A stretch of 64,000 nt of DNA from Welwitschia mirabilis (Eukaryota > Gnetophyta > Gnetopsida > Welwitschiales): positions 116,923,502-116,987,501 of the forward strand of contig JBOZIK010000001.1 of assembly GCA_051453625.1 (NCBI GenBank). The letters are read 5' to 3'. The translations under genes were made by a program, and so were the position numbers. Shown piece by piece: positions 1-11,290 of the stretch. Every line of letters begins with the position of its first letter. The first letter of the stretch is position 1. The notes below the pieces were generated by a model. That model searched no databases, was not told the origin of the DNA, and saw only the letters and a program-made list of their open reading frames with translations.

Positions 1-233
1 ATCTTCATTCATCTTGCATTGCATTTACCTTACTATTTACTTTTAGTTAAGTAAAAGATAATATACCAAAAACTACTGTTGGAAATCAATTCTCTAACTC
101 TGAGCCTAGTGCCTTCATTGGGAATACGACATTCGGGTGAACTCCCGTCTATACTAGCATATGTCTTTTTGTAAGTTATATCATTTGCAGGTTTACCTAA
201 GGACTTCAAGATTGCATAAATTCACACCGAAAC
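1..233 (+). repeat. 3' end of a family-B LTR (truncated by window edge)
   Basis: The sequence is a close relative of the last 230 bases of the B LTRs ending at 4437 and 6316, with the same order of short blocks and the same terminal block around GCATAAATTYACAC. What follows at 234 is not a primer-binding site, so this is a solo LTR or a 3' LTR. The left part lies outside the window. Confidence 0.75.
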
Positions 234-576
234 AAAGATAAATAAATTAATATAACTTGAAATAAAACTAAAACAAACTAAAAATCAAAAAGTTGAGATA
301 AAGAAGTAATCTTCAATTGGTAATATAAGGGAACAAAAATGCTTTGAGGATCCAGTAATTCATCCAATTCTCCTCCTTTACTCCAAAGATTCCTATATCC
401 TAAAACATGCACTTAAATTATCAAGTCATTAAAGATTGATATGGAGGAATAATCTTATGCAACACATGAGTATTAATGAGTCATCAAGTCCTCTTGATAC
501 TTCATAGCTCTTTATAAGCATGAAAAGTATGAACATCTAAGATTTGTTATACAAGAGGAATTATAAATCACAAAAG

Positions 577-689
577 NNNNNNNNNNNNNNNNNNNNNNNN
601 NNNNNNNNNNNNNNNNNNNNNNNNNNNNNNNNNNNNNNNNNNNNNNNNNNNNNNNNNNNNNNNNNNNNNNNNNNNNNNNNNNNNNNNNN
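577..689. other. Assembly gap (113 N)
   Basis: Run of Ns. The flanks do not share any obvious sequence, unlike most of the later gaps. Confidence 0.99.
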
Positions 690-948
690 CAAGAACTAGT
701 TCTACCTAAATATTGCTAATACCAAATAAAATTGTGCATTGACAATTAAAGGATTCAAACTAATTATTTGTTAAAACTAAATTAAATACATTACATCAAA
801 TGAAGGAGAAGAAAAAGAATAACTTATCAATTATCTTTAAGTAGTTCATCCCCAAGAAAGAGTATTAGAGCACCATGGCATCAAAACCTTAAAATATTTT
901 CCATGATAAGCCAACTAAAATATGAACACAATGAAGAGTTTAAGGCCC

Positions 949-956
949 TTTTATAG
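949..956 (-). promoter_or_regulatory. Minus-strand TATA box
   Basis: On the minus strand the bases read CCCTATAAAAGGGCC around this site, an excellent plant TATA box. Transcription would run toward position 1. It most likely belongs to the LTR of the decayed minus-strand element rather than to a host gene, because no exon-like reading frame follows it. Confidence 0.4.
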
Positions 957-1134
957 GGAGAGTGGAGGTGAGAAATGGTTATAGGTCTTGGATTATAATG
1001 TTAGGTAGAAGAGGCACTTTACCTCTATCATTCTGTGATCAGTACCATGATTAACCCCTCTAGGTATGAAAAGGCAGGAAGAGCCCACTTGAAGGGAAAA
1101 GAAAGAAGGGGGAAAGGGATAAGGGATTATAAGC

Positions 1135-1350
1135 TATTGGCTAGTAGCATTAGATAGAATCTTTATCATTTAGTATTAGGTAGATAAGATTCTATCTTGT
1201 AGAATTTGGTGGAGGTTGTCTTATAACATTGGTAGATAAGATTTTATCTTCTAGCATTAGGTAGAATCTTGATATTTAGTATTTGTTGGAGGTTATCTTA
1301 CTACATTTGGTAGAAATCATTATCTAGTATTTGATGGAATATTTATCATG
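1135..1350 (+). repeat. Degenerate short tandem repeats
   Basis: Blocks such as AGCATTAGRTAGAATCTT (1148 and 1254), GGAGGTTRTCTTA (1210 and 1285) and TAGATAAGATTYTATCTT recur in this 215-bp stretch with irregular spacing of roughly 75-106 bp. This is an old, shuffled repeat, not a clean array. Confidence 0.5.
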
Positions 1351-1979
1351 ATGAATTTAACATGTGGGCTTTAAACTTAGATTTCTCTATCAGCCAGTGC
1401 TATTGCTACATGTCTCTAGCCATCTTCACATGCCTTTGCCACATATCTTTTAATGATATTACTATATATTTCCACCTCATTTCTCCACTTCCATAATTTA
1501 TTTATTTGAAATTATCTCCATCTTACATCATGTATCTCAAAACATGGATCTATAATTATCATGAAGAAAAATATAATATTAAATTTTATTTTACAAATAA
1601 TAGAAGAATATTTTATGATTAAAATAATTAAATTAATGTCTTTATTTACAATGGCCTAAAACACTTGATATAAATGTACATTTTTACATGTTGATAGTAA
1701 TACTTAGTCATTAACTTAAAAGATACAATGGAAATGTCTTTGGTCAAAGTACTTCTTGTATCTATTCTATACATCCTATAACTATTTTCGCATGATTTTA
1801 ATTATTTATTCTATCCTGTAAATATTTAATTTTATCCTTCATGTCTTTTCACTAAATTTAACTAGATTTTAGGTTTTGCAAATTTATTTTATGCATTGCC
1901 TCAAATGAAAAAGATTTAATGAAGGATTGCTAGCCCTAATTTTAAGTGAATTATATCAAATGAAAGTAGTCATCTCATC

Positions 1980-2960
1980 TTCTTGGCTTTCAATACTACA
2001 TAACTTCTCAAGATTTCTTTCAAGATGTGATTAATACATTTTGTTTGTTCATGTCTCTAGATGAAATGCTATACTAAAAATTAATTAATTACCTAATTGT
2101 TTAAAGAATTCTTATTAAAACTTTAATATTAATTTTGGATTTCTCTTAGAAATAATAATTTTATAAACTCCATGTAAATGGGCTACTTCCTTTATATATT
2201 TATTTGAAATTTCTTTAGAAATGAATATTATTTTGATTGGAATGAAGTATGCCATATTGATTAGTTAATCCACACATATAAATATAACATCATATTGTTT
2301 GATAGTTTTTAGGAAACATACAAAAAAATCCATTACAATTTGTTTTCATTTCTAAGATAGTATTCCCAAGGTTTTAAGGAATCCTATTGTATTTTATTAT
2401 TTCAACTTAATGTCTTGGCATATAGGATAATATTTAATAATATTTTTAACTTGTAACTTCATTCTTGGCTAGTAATATTACTTCCTTAGAGTGGTATATG
2501 TTTTTATAATATTAGATAACTTGCATACAAAACTTCATGTGCTTATCTAAGTAATTGAGGATGTGAATGTCTAGTAGAAATGCAAACTTGGTTTTTTCTC
2601 ATCAAAATTCAATTTTTTATTAAGTAATAGGAAGATAATTCTTATTTAATAATAAGTTTGTTTTGAATTTTCTTAAATACCTCATCTTATGGTACTTTCT
2701 CTTTGATCTCTTCTACCATTTTGGAATTATCTATATAAATCAACATGCATCTCATCAAACTAAGAGAATCTGTAACTTTATTTTTCTTACTAGCTATGAG
2801 TATAAGATCAAAAGCATATTCAATTGGTAATTTCACCCACCATCATTATCTTATATTTAAGAGAGATTCTTTCTATAAAAATTTTAAACTTTTATCATCA
2901 GATTTTATTTAAAATTTAACTCTTAAAACATAATGTATTCATACTTTTAATGAATAACTA
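1980..2960 (-). pseudogene. Decayed Ty3/gypsy pol: end of RNase H, linker and integrase (element P)
   Basis: Reading the minus strand from 2960 down, residues resembling the end of a gypsy RNase H appear first (short motifs KESLLNIR and NKVTDSLS near 2780-2870). Then come a linker and the integrase: a zinc-finger zone, the region before the core, and the core segment reading HGV..IIS.RNPK at 2131-2174. In that segment the usual catalytic Asp of the SDRDP block is lost. Stops sit in every few tens of codons and the frame shifts several times. Reverse transcriptase and gag are not present upstream, where the B LTR begins at 3089. In type it looks like a chromovirus-like gypsy element. It encodes no working enzyme. 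Confidence 0.65.
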
Positions 2961-3088
2961 ATGACTAGCAGTTTTAAATCTGAACTAGGTAATTCATTCA
3001 TTCTCATTTAATTTGTATGAATGTATGACTAATAATCATTTCACCGACTAGCAGTTTAATGTATTTCTTTTATACATGCATATGTTAG

Positions 3089-4437
3089 TGTTGTGATGCC
3101 AATTTGTAGGAATTTAATGGTGCATGGGAGTACTTTTACAAGATATTCATATAGGTTTAGATGCAATTCTAATGATTATGAAGAGTTGGTGGGATGATCA
3201 TAGAAACACATAATTATTGGCATATTTAGAGGCATTTCAGGCATGTTCTGGTACTTAGTGTATTAAAGTAAGATTAATAATAAAGAAGGATGATTTTATT
3301 TAGCTAGAAAGTTTTGGAAGGGTGGCATCCCCACTGTTGTCCCCATGAACTATGGGATGATAGCATTATATTTGCCCATTGTGATAGCAACATGGACTAG
3401 ATCTTAGAGCCAATGGAGCCCCTTTTCTAAGGAAGTGTTATTTCCATTATTGTCCCCATGACATAAAGGATTACAACACATCTTAAGCTAATAATGGAGT
3501 TGATTACGAAGCTAAAAGATGATGATTTATTTGTTATTATGAGGCATCATCCCTAATGTAATCCCCATTATAGTTAATACGATAACTATTTTATATAAGT
3601 AAGACTGAATTATCTTGTAATGTGGTCATGTACCCCACCTAGTCTACTAGGGTCTCTTCTCCAACTTTTAGGATTATGATTCTAGAACTTTTAATGTAAA
3701 ACTATAAATACCTCCCCTGTCCTTACTTTCAATTCATCTTTTGTACTTGATACACTTATGATAGAAGACTGAAGGATAAGAGATCCATGTAGTAGCTATA
3801 GTGAGAAGTTCTCTTGGTGTTAGGATAAGTCTCTTTCATTGAGATGTTGCTACTTTATTGTAATTGGATGTAAAGTTTTATGAGCAATTCAAATACTCTT
3901 TTTATTTAAATTCTATTTATGCCCCTTATGGTTTAAGTTGGTTTTAGTCTAGTGATAATTGTATAATTTATTTAGATCATAAGGAGGATCTTTGTCAAGG
4001 TTGATTTGGTTAATATAGATTTGCATTATTATTTCATTTCCATTCCACATTGCATTCCATATTTTATTTGGTATATCTCATGATTTACATTAATTAGAAA
4101 TAAGTAAAATACCCTTCTTAATTTATTTGAGTTATAGAAAGATAGCTCTTGTGACAAAAGAATTAGGATCTAATAGAATCCATTCCAATTCTATTTGCAT
4201 TTCATCTTCATTCACTTTGTATTACATTTTACCTTGTTATTTACTTTTAGTTATTAAAAGATAAAAAGATTAAAAATACGTTTTGAAATTAATTCTCTAG
4301 CTCTGAGTCTACTACCTTAATTAGAATTACAAATTCGAGTGAACTCCCATCTATACTAGCATGTGTTTTTTTGCAAGTAATTTTATTTATAGGTTTATAT
4401 AAAGGACTTCATAATTGCATAAATTTACACTACAATA
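3089..4437 (+). repeat. Family-B LTR, about 1.35 kb (Athila-like)
   Basis: It starts TGTTGTGATGCC, parallel to the A-family start TGTTGTRCTACC. It ends in a block like GCATAAATTTACACTACAATA, just before a tRNA-Asp-type primer-binding site at 4441. It holds a TATA box at 3703-3710. The part from about 3910 on is repeated at 5763-6316, and the last 230 bases at 1-233. Being followed by a primer site, it acts as a 5' LTR. Confidence 0.75.
3703..3710 (+). promoter_or_regulatory. TATA box of the B LTR
   Basis: ACTATAAATACC lies in the middle of the LTR, upstream of a pyrimidine-rich stretch. Its place matches the U3/R border of a plant LTR, so transcription would start some 30 bases on. The start itself cannot be seen. 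Confidence 0.5.
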
Positions 4438-4440
4438 TTT

Positions 4441-4458
4441 TGATACCATTGCTGGGGA
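4441..4458 (+). other. Primer-binding site, tRNA-Asp type (B copy 1)
   Basis: TGATACCATTGCTGGGGA matches TGGCGCCGTTGCCGGGG, the complement of the plant tRNA-Asp 3' end, with most differences at CG positions (CG to TG or CA). It sits three bases after the LTR end, as in Athila-type elements. Confidence 0.75.
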
Positions 4459-5662
4459 AGGCTGCAAGGAGCTAGAGAATTATTACTATCTAGATAAGTA
4501 CCTCGAATTTTCTATTCAAGTTATCTATTTAAAAAAGTACTATATTTTTAGCATAGCTTAGAGTAGGTTTATCTTACCAATTTTCATTTTTTTTGTAGTT
4601 TTTGTGATGCTTGTCATCCTCTCTATTATCCCAACAACATTGGAAATGATAGTTCTAAAATTTTAAATTTATTTCCTATTTCATAAAATTTCTTTCTATT
4701 TGTTAGATTAGTAATAAAGGTATTTTTCTCTTCTCTATCATCCCCATGAAATTTTATATGATAGTATAATTTTTATTTTTTATGAATTTTTTCCCTTCTG
4801 AGTTTAGTTTTTCTATTTCTGTGATCATCATCCTCTCTTTCGTTCTCATGACTAGGAAGGTAATAATCTATTATTTTTTATTTCAGTTTTTGTTTACTAT
4901 CTAAGCACGCAAGAACATGGTGAATTCTAGTAGAAAGATGAAATATTAGAGGGAGTAAAACTTGATTAAAACAAATATCAGAGAAGGATTATTTAACTTT
5001 GAGCAAAATCTAGGTACACACATCCTAGGTACACAAGTTTCAAGAATTGAAAAAGAGTATTTTTTTCTACTTTTTTAGAATTAGATTTTCCTTTTTCTCT
5101 ATAGTCCTTCTATTAGTTATTTTTATAATAGTTAAAATAATAGCCATTACATATCTTTTAAGTGTTAATGATTAACAATTTTAATAAAATGATAAAACAT
5201 TAAAGAGAATAGAACCTGATCTTTATTATGTACTTATCTTCTTTACCATCTTAAAATAAAATTATCTTATCCATNNNNNNNNNNAGTTGGGGAAATTCTT
5301 ACTAAAAGAAGGAGAAACTTAAAAAATTATAAGGATAATAGTTTAAAAAAACACTTCGAGAGATTTTTACAAAAAGGAGGAGAAACATAAAAGATTCTAA
5401 GGTTCATAGTGATAAAACACTTTAAGAAGTTTTTGAAAGAGGGAGAACAACACAAAATGCTATTGGAAGTAGGAATTGATCCCTTTCTCTTTTCAACCTT
5501 TTTATTCTTTTCTCTCTTCTTTTCACAGCTTATATACACATGACAATGAAGATTCTCCACATTTTAGGAATTTCACCTCATTTAAACTAACTTCCTACAA
5601 TCCCTTTTGTCAATCCCAATCATTCCCCATGCATCACTATGAAGTAGAAAAATCTCTCATGA
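4459..5662 (+). repeat. Internal leader and start of gag region of B copy 1
   Basis: This is untranslated leader followed by the first part of the internal region. It aligns along its whole length with 6338-7560 of the second B copy at about 80% identity by eye. No reading frame of useful length survives. It is cut by a 10-N gap (5275-5284) and stops at the 100-N gap at 5663. Confidence 0.65.
5275..5284. other. Assembly gap (10 N)
   Basis: Ten Ns inside the B internal region. The second B copy is continuous here (about 7145-7170), so little sequence is probably missing. Confidence 0.99.
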
Positions 5663-5762
5663 NNNNNNNNNNNNNNNNNNNNNNNNNNNNNNNNNNNNNN
5701 NNNNNNNNNNNNNNNNNNNNNNNNNNNNNNNNNNNNNNNNNNNNNNNNNNNNNNNNNNNNNN
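5663..5762. other. Assembly gap (100 N)
   Basis: The sequence before the gap is B internal region. After the gap it steps back into the middle of a B LTR and runs through the same internal region again. Confidence 0.99.
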
Positions 5763-6316
5763 CTCTTTTCACTACAATTTTATTTATGTCCCTTATGATT
5801 TAAGTTGGCTAAAATCTAATGACAATTCTATAATTTATTTAGAACATAAGGGCAACCTTTATTAAGGTTGATTTTGGTTAGTTAGGTTTGCATTATTATC
5901 TTATTTCAATCTCATCTTGCATTCCTTCTTCTACTTGGCATATCTCATAGTTTACATTGGTTAGGAATAAGAAAATAACTATTCTTAATTGACTTGAATT
6001 ATAGAGATCTAGTTCTTATTATAAAAGAACTAGAATCTAATCAGAATCCATTTCATTTCTATTCTTATCCATTGCGTTTCATTTTCATTTATCTTTTATA
6101 ACATTTTACATTGTTGTTTACTTTCAATTATTTAAAGATAAAAGACCAAAAATGCTTTTGGAAAAATAATGCTATAACTTTAAGCCTAGTGCATTCATTC
6201 TAATTATGAAACTTGAGTTAACTCTCATGTACACTAGAGTGTATGTTTTACAAGTATTGTGATTTACAATTTTTTACTTAAAGAACTTAAATATTATATA
6301 CATTTACATCATAGCA
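5763..6316 (+). repeat. 3' half of a second family-B LTR
   Basis: It aligns with about 3910-4437 of the first B LTR, including the block that ends in a CA-like terminus, and is followed by a primer-binding site at 6320. The 5' half is missing behind the gap. Confidence 0.75.
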
Positions 6317-6319
6317 TTT

Positions 6320-6337
6320 TGGAATTGTTGTTAGGGA
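6320..6337 (+). other. Primer-binding site, tRNA-Asp type (B copy 2)
   Basis: TGGAATTGTTGTTAGGGA is a more decayed form of the tRNA-Asp complement, at the same distance from the LTR end as in the other copies. Confidence 0.65.
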
Positions 6338-7984
6338 AGGTTATAAGGAGCTGAATAATTATCACTATCCACATAATTATCTCAAATTTTTTGTTTAATT
6401 TATTTATTTAAAATAATGTTGTATTTTTAGCATAACTTCTGTAGGCTTATCTTAGCAATTTTACTTTTCCATAGTTTTTAGGATTACTATCATCCTCTTT
6501 ATCGTCCCAATGACATTAGGAATGATAGTTCTAAAATTTTAAATTTATTTCCCATTTTGTAACTTTTTTCTTTTCATAGATTAGTAATAAAGGTACTATC
6601 GTCTTCTATGTTATCCCCATGATAGCCTATATGATAGTCTAGTTTTTTATTTTTTTGCAATTTTTTATGAGTTTAGTTTTTTGTTATTATAATCATCACT
6701 CCTTCTGTTATTGTCATAAGCAAGTGGATAATAGTCTATTATTTTTTTTTTATTTTTATTTACTATCTGAGCATGGAGGAATACAATAAATTTTAGTAGA
6801 AAGACAAAATATTAGAGGGAGTGAAACTTAATTAAATGAAATGTCAATGAAGGATTATTCAACTTTGAGGAAAATCTAGGTATGTACATTCCCAGGTACG
6901 TAAGTTCTAAGAATTGAAGAAGAAGATTTTTTATTTTTATTATTTTAAAATTAGATTTTCCTTTCTTTCTATAGTCATTTTGTTAGTCATTTTCATGATA
7001 GATAAAATAATGACCATTACACATCTTTTGAGTGTTAAGGATTAATAATTTTGATAAAATAATGAAACCTCAAAGAGAAAAGAGCTTGATCTTCATTGTA
7101 TACTTTTCTTCCTTACCATATTGAAATAAAATTCTCTTGTTCTATTCTTCTTAATTACTTTAATAAATACTAATAAAGGGACTATTGGAGAAATTCTTGT
7201 TGAAAAAATGAAAAACTTTAAAAACTCTCAAAATAATAGTAAGAAAATGCTTTAACAGATTTTTTCAGGAAAGAGGAGAAACATAAAAGATTCAAAGGTT
7301 TATAATGACAAAATACTTTAAGAGATTTTTGAAAGAGGGAAAACAACATAAAATATTATTAAGAGTAGGAATTAGACCCCTTCCTCTTTTCAACATTCTT
7401 ATTCTTTTCCCTATTATTTTCAAACTCATATAGAAATGACAATGAAGATTCTCCATATTCTAGGGATTCCACCTAATTTAGAAAAGATTCCTACAATCAT
7501 TTTTATCAATCCCAATCATCTTCCATGCATTAGTATGAATAAGAACCATCTTCCATGAACTATTACAAGGAACAAAATGATCCATTAAAAGAAATAATTA
7601 ATGAAATAAAGAAGAACCAACCAACAAGAACCAAGAAAATTTAGTTAAGATATTGCAACAAATACTATTATAAACTTAAGATTCTTTTATAACATAACAT
7701 CCTTAAAACTATTGTACTTCATCCTACTTTAAGGAAAATGAAGAGAACATAGATACAAATGATAATGATTCTTGCTTTCAAATAGAAAATGAAATTTTGG
7801 ATCAAACTTCACATCCTACTCATTAGGAGATGAGTAAAGGGGAGATAATAATAAATCAACTCAATCTTTCAAACATTGAGGTGAGGATAACCATTCATTA
7901 GATAATGATATTAAGGTATTAGATTATATCACTATCATTCATATACTACTAGATAATCAGGATAATAAATCCATTCATAAATAA
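6338..7984 (+). repeat. Leader and internal region of B copy 2
   Basis: It aligns with 4459-5662 as far as about 7560, then continues into sequence not seen elsewhere in the window. From about 7720 it carries a decayed acidic, Asn/Asp/Glu-rich reading frame that leads into the next entry. The region as a whole is the 5' part of an Athila-like element. Confidence 0.6.
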
Positions 7985-8433
7985 TCTAAAAATGTTTCAA
8001 TCAATGATAAAAATAATGCTCTTATTTCTCTTGATAATATTTTTGATGAATCTAGTAATCTAAAGAATGAAAGTAACATAAAGAAGGAAGATATAGTCAT
8101 AATCAATGATAAGGAAAGTGAAGAAATAATCCAACAAAGTAATGATAAAGATAAAAGTGAAGAAACTAATTACAATGTAGGACCTATAGAGATCCATTCA
8201 AATTTCAACTTCAAATCAAATCCTTCCTTCCACTGCTACTTTCACTTTTAGATTATCTTATGATCTTAATAATGATAACCTTTTTCCATCTCTTCTAATT
8301 GAACATTTATATAATTTTCATGGTCATGTTCCTTCCCTTGGCTTTTATAAAAATCATAATTTTGAAAAGTATATTTATCCTATATCTCAATCTCTTCTTT
8401 TTAAAATTCCATGTAATACTCTATTGTGCTACT
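7985..8433 (+). pseudogene. Unrecognised residual coding region of B copy 2
   Basis: Two overlapping open stretches survive without start codons. One runs 7985-8248 (88 codons, rich in Asn, Asp, Glu and Lys, like a disordered linker). The other runs about 8222-8433 (about 70 codons, with motifs such as LFPSLLIEHLYNF and GHVPSLGFY). They are probably one frame split by a one-base shift. By position it lies after the gag leader of B, so it may be gag or a gag-pol spacer, but I recognise no domain. The last few codons are read from the A1 LTR, which was inserted at 8422. Confidence 0.35.
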
Positions 8434-9498
8434 AATTTGATAGGATATTTTGAGTTGTTTTATAGGTAAATAGGTAGGTAAATGCTTAGTTTCTGTGATA
8501 ATGAAGAGCTAAGATGAAAAAGATGGAAATATAAAATTTCTATAATAATTCACCAGCATTTTGAACAAATTCAAATACTTTGTATTTCGAATGATAACTT
8601 CCTACAAACATTAAGGCTAATGCAATAACTAAATAATTATTATAGGCCATTGTCTATCTCATCATCTGGATGATAGTATAAACGACTGTGCCAACTAGAT
8701 GCTAACTAAGATCTGACTAGTAGCTAATATAGATTAATTATGAGGTAACATCATCCCCTCTACTATCTGGATGACTAGCTCGATGATACTATTGTAACAA
8801 TCATACTGAACATTCTCCAAAATTTCATCACTTGTATTTTCATTTCATCTCTGTGAGGATGTTATGATTTACCCACACCTTTATGTCTATTCTGTTATTG
8901 TATCTTTAGTCAATAAATAGAGATCTCCCTCTTGACATCTTCTTATCATTGTTTGCACCTAAAATTCTCATCATAAGAGATCGAAGGATCGAAGAACCAT
9001 CCTCTAGTTCTAGAGAGACATTTCCTTGGTGTTGGATGGCATTTCCTCCATTGATATATGACTACTTTATAATATGGATGAAGTGTAATTCTTAATACAA
9101 AAAATTTCCTTTTTATGCTTCAATGTGTTAATGTTCCTCTTCCTTATAGCTTATGTTGCTTAATATCCAGTGAAAGTTTCTCTTATGATATAAGTTATAA
9201 GGAAAACCCTTATCAAGGTTATGCTTGGTTAGTTTAGGTTAAGTGCATTGTTATTTATTTTTGTTAAATTAGCTTTGCACTAATGGGTTTTGTTTTATGC
9301 ATTGTAAGTTAATTCTATAGATTAATTTACTAGTGTTTCTCTTGAAAAAAATCTCTTACTTCTTATGTTTACCTTTGATGAATTACAACTTTCAGGTCAA
9401 CTCTTATTTATATTAGTCTATTGTGTTTATACATTATTATTTGTTATTAATAAGATTCTACTCAAGACGTAAATGTTACATAAATATGAACTGCAACA
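8422..9498 (+). repeat. Family-A LTR, 5' LTR of copy A1 (1.08 kb)
   Basis: It starts TATTGTGCTACT (from TGTTGTGCTACY) and ends ACTGCAACA, followed by a primer-binding site at 9502. It aligns along its length with the A LTRs at 33571, 40189, 52445 and 56591. All carry a conserved CAATAAATAG (here 8911-8920), the likely core promoter or poly(A) zone, and palindromic ATCATCYRGATGAT-like sites in the first third (8661, 8761). It is inserted into the B internal region. Confidence 0.8.
8911..8920 (+). promoter_or_regulatory. Conserved AT box of A LTRs
   Basis: CAATAAATAG occurs at the same place in the A LTRs (also 34071, about 40691, about 52950 and about 57095), followed by the same GATCT/GATAT block. 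It could be a TATA-like box or the AATAAA poly(A) signal. Position alone cannot decide. Confidence 0.45.
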
Positions 9499-9501
9499 TC
9501 T

Positions 9502-9519
9502 TAGTGTCATTGCTAGGGA
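9502..9519 (+). other. Primer-binding site, tRNA-Asp type (A1)
   Basis: TAGTGTCATTGCTAGGGA matches the tRNA-Asp complement with CG-to-TG/CA changes. The spacer from the LTR end is three bases, as in the other A copies. Confidence 0.75.
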
Positions 9520-10000
9520 AGGCTTCTTAGAGTTCGAGAGTTGTCATGGCTTTGGTAAGTATTTTAGTTTGGATGCTTACTATAGTAATAGTGTAATAGT
9601 ACCCGTAGTAGCATAGGTTTCCCATTTTTGCAGAGTCAGTTTTCTATTTTTGAAATTAAAGTCTGTTTTTCTATTCTACAAAAAAATTTCATCATCTGCT
9701 TCATCATCCAGATGATGTGTAGTAATGATGGCATTTGTGCCATGAGTTTTCTATTTTAGTTTTTGTTAAAATTTTTAGGATTTTATGACATCATCTCCTT
9801 GGTTGTCTAGATAACTCAAGTAAATGATAGTCTATTTTCTTAGTTTTCTGTCAAAGTAAGTTTTTTATTTCTATTTTCATTTTTTCCTTTTTTGTGATTT
9901 TTATGTTTCTGTCATCTAGGATATTATCTAAACAATGATGAGGATATTACTTTTATAGATTTAAAACTGAGAATGAATGGCTAAATTTGGTAAGAAAGAA
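9520..10000 (+). repeat. Untranslated leader of A1
   Basis: T-rich leader between primer site and gag, homologous to 34685-35160 and 41304-41780. It carries several copies of the TCATCCRGATGA palindrome (best at 9701-9717). No coding frame is seen. Confidence 0.65.
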
Positions 10001-11290
10001 ACATACTAGAGAAAGCAGCTCTTCATTACTAAAAATATTATAGAAGGTTTGATAAATTTAGAAATTGAAATANNNNNNNNNNTTGGTAAAAACAGAGAAG
10101 GAATACAAGATTTTGAAATTCCTGTAATTTCCACTTTTATTTTTGTAGAGTCTAATTTTTCTACCATGTCTATCTTAGTTGAAAAGATTAAATAACCTAT
10201 CTCACCAAATCTACCCCTTATCATTGGAATCCCTACTACCACTTCTTCTCAAACCAATACCCATGTCACTCTTAGAGATTTTATTGCAAATAAGAAACAT
10301 GAAATCCATACTACTTTTGACTTGCCTCTCGATAATGATGTATAACTCTATAACGTAAATGATTATTCTACCTTTAGTGAAGAATCTATTGAATTTGCTT
10401 TATAACACATTGCTAATATAGAAAAACTTGTCCTTATTCCTAGAAATGGGAAAAAAAACATATAAGTAATAGAACCTACCTATTCATCTTTCCCATCACT
10501 TTGAGAGATATAGTTAAACTATGACTTATAACAATTCCCCACAAAAGTCTAAAATCTTGGAGTCAAGTTCAAGAAGCCTTTACCAAGAGATTCATAAGTG
10601 AAACCATCATCTGGAAGTGTATGAAATAAGTCATCAACTTTTAACAAGTCCCTCATGAAAATTATGCCTCTGCCTATAAGAGATTCTTTGTTGCTTTACA
10701 TTCGAATCCTATAGATACCTTTTCATAGGTAAAACTAGTTAACTATTTTTATAATGGATTAAATAGTTATACAAAGTAACTTGTAGATTTTTCTTGTGGA
10801 TGCAACTTATTAAACTAAGCCCTAGATAATGTTTGAAAAGTATTAGAAGATTTAGTGGAAGTGAGTCAAACTTGGCCTAAACCCTTATGTAAAGAAAACC
10901 AACTACAGACCAAATCATTAAAGATCTTAAATAGGTAAAATATGAAAGGAATAAAATAAAAACAAAAAAATAATCCAATTAGTGTTATTGAGGATTTCAT
11001 CTCTATCTTAGAGAAATACACCCAAATGATCCTTGATACTAAAGTGGTAATTGAAAAGAGTGAAGTTGTAGTTCTGATCTGTGATTTGTGTGAAGATATC
11101 TATCATGTCACAAAAGATTATCCCTTGTTTCTTACCTACAAAGAGAAAATCTATGAGGAAATTTATGCCTTTAACTAAAGATCTTTGAGCTACAATCAAA
11201 ACCACAACCAAAGATAAGTCCAAAATCACAATAATTTTCAACATAGAATAAGTGAACAACCCAAATATAGAAATTTTTAAACAATCATCT
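10001..11290 (+). pseudogene. Decayed gag of A1 (Athila-like)
   Basis: This would code for the nucleocapsid precursor that packages the element RNA. A Retrotrans_gag-like domain can be read at about 10556-10900: short motifs such as EAFTKRF, SAYKRFFVALHSNP and FYNGLNSYTK are in the order expected of plant Ty3 gag. Several in-frame TAA/TAG stops stand where Gln is usual. A CCHC-type zinc knuckle follows at 11080-11121, reading C-x2-C-x4-H-x4, with its last Cys changed to Tyr (TAT). A 10-N gap cuts the N-terminal part (10073-10082). Frameshifts and stops make it inactive. The better-preserved copy is at 41700-43010. Confidence 0.7.
10073..10082. other. Assembly gap (10 N)
   Basis: Ten Ns near the start of the A1 gag. 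The copies at 35220 and 41850 are continuous here. Confidence 0.99.

Larger units (their letters stand above)
760..1443 (-). repeat. Possible LTR or 3' region of the minus-strand P element
   Basis: This stretch lies downstream, on the minus strand, of the integrase remnant at 1980-2960, where a 3' LTR would be expected. It carries a well-formed minus-strand TATA box near 949-956. A purine-rich minus-strand tract (about 1465-1495) precedes it, as a polypurine tract would. I cannot find a second copy in the window, so the boundaries are guesses and the call is inference from position. Confidence 0.3.

Noticed and set aside
949-956. Host-gene promoter
   Set aside because: The TATA box is good, but no coding frame follows on the minus strand and its position fits an LTR of the P element.
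5476-5865. Reading frames that cross N runs (for example 5476-5865, 14553-14882, 14678-15133 on the minus strand)
   Set aside because: They stay open only because Ns cannot give stops.
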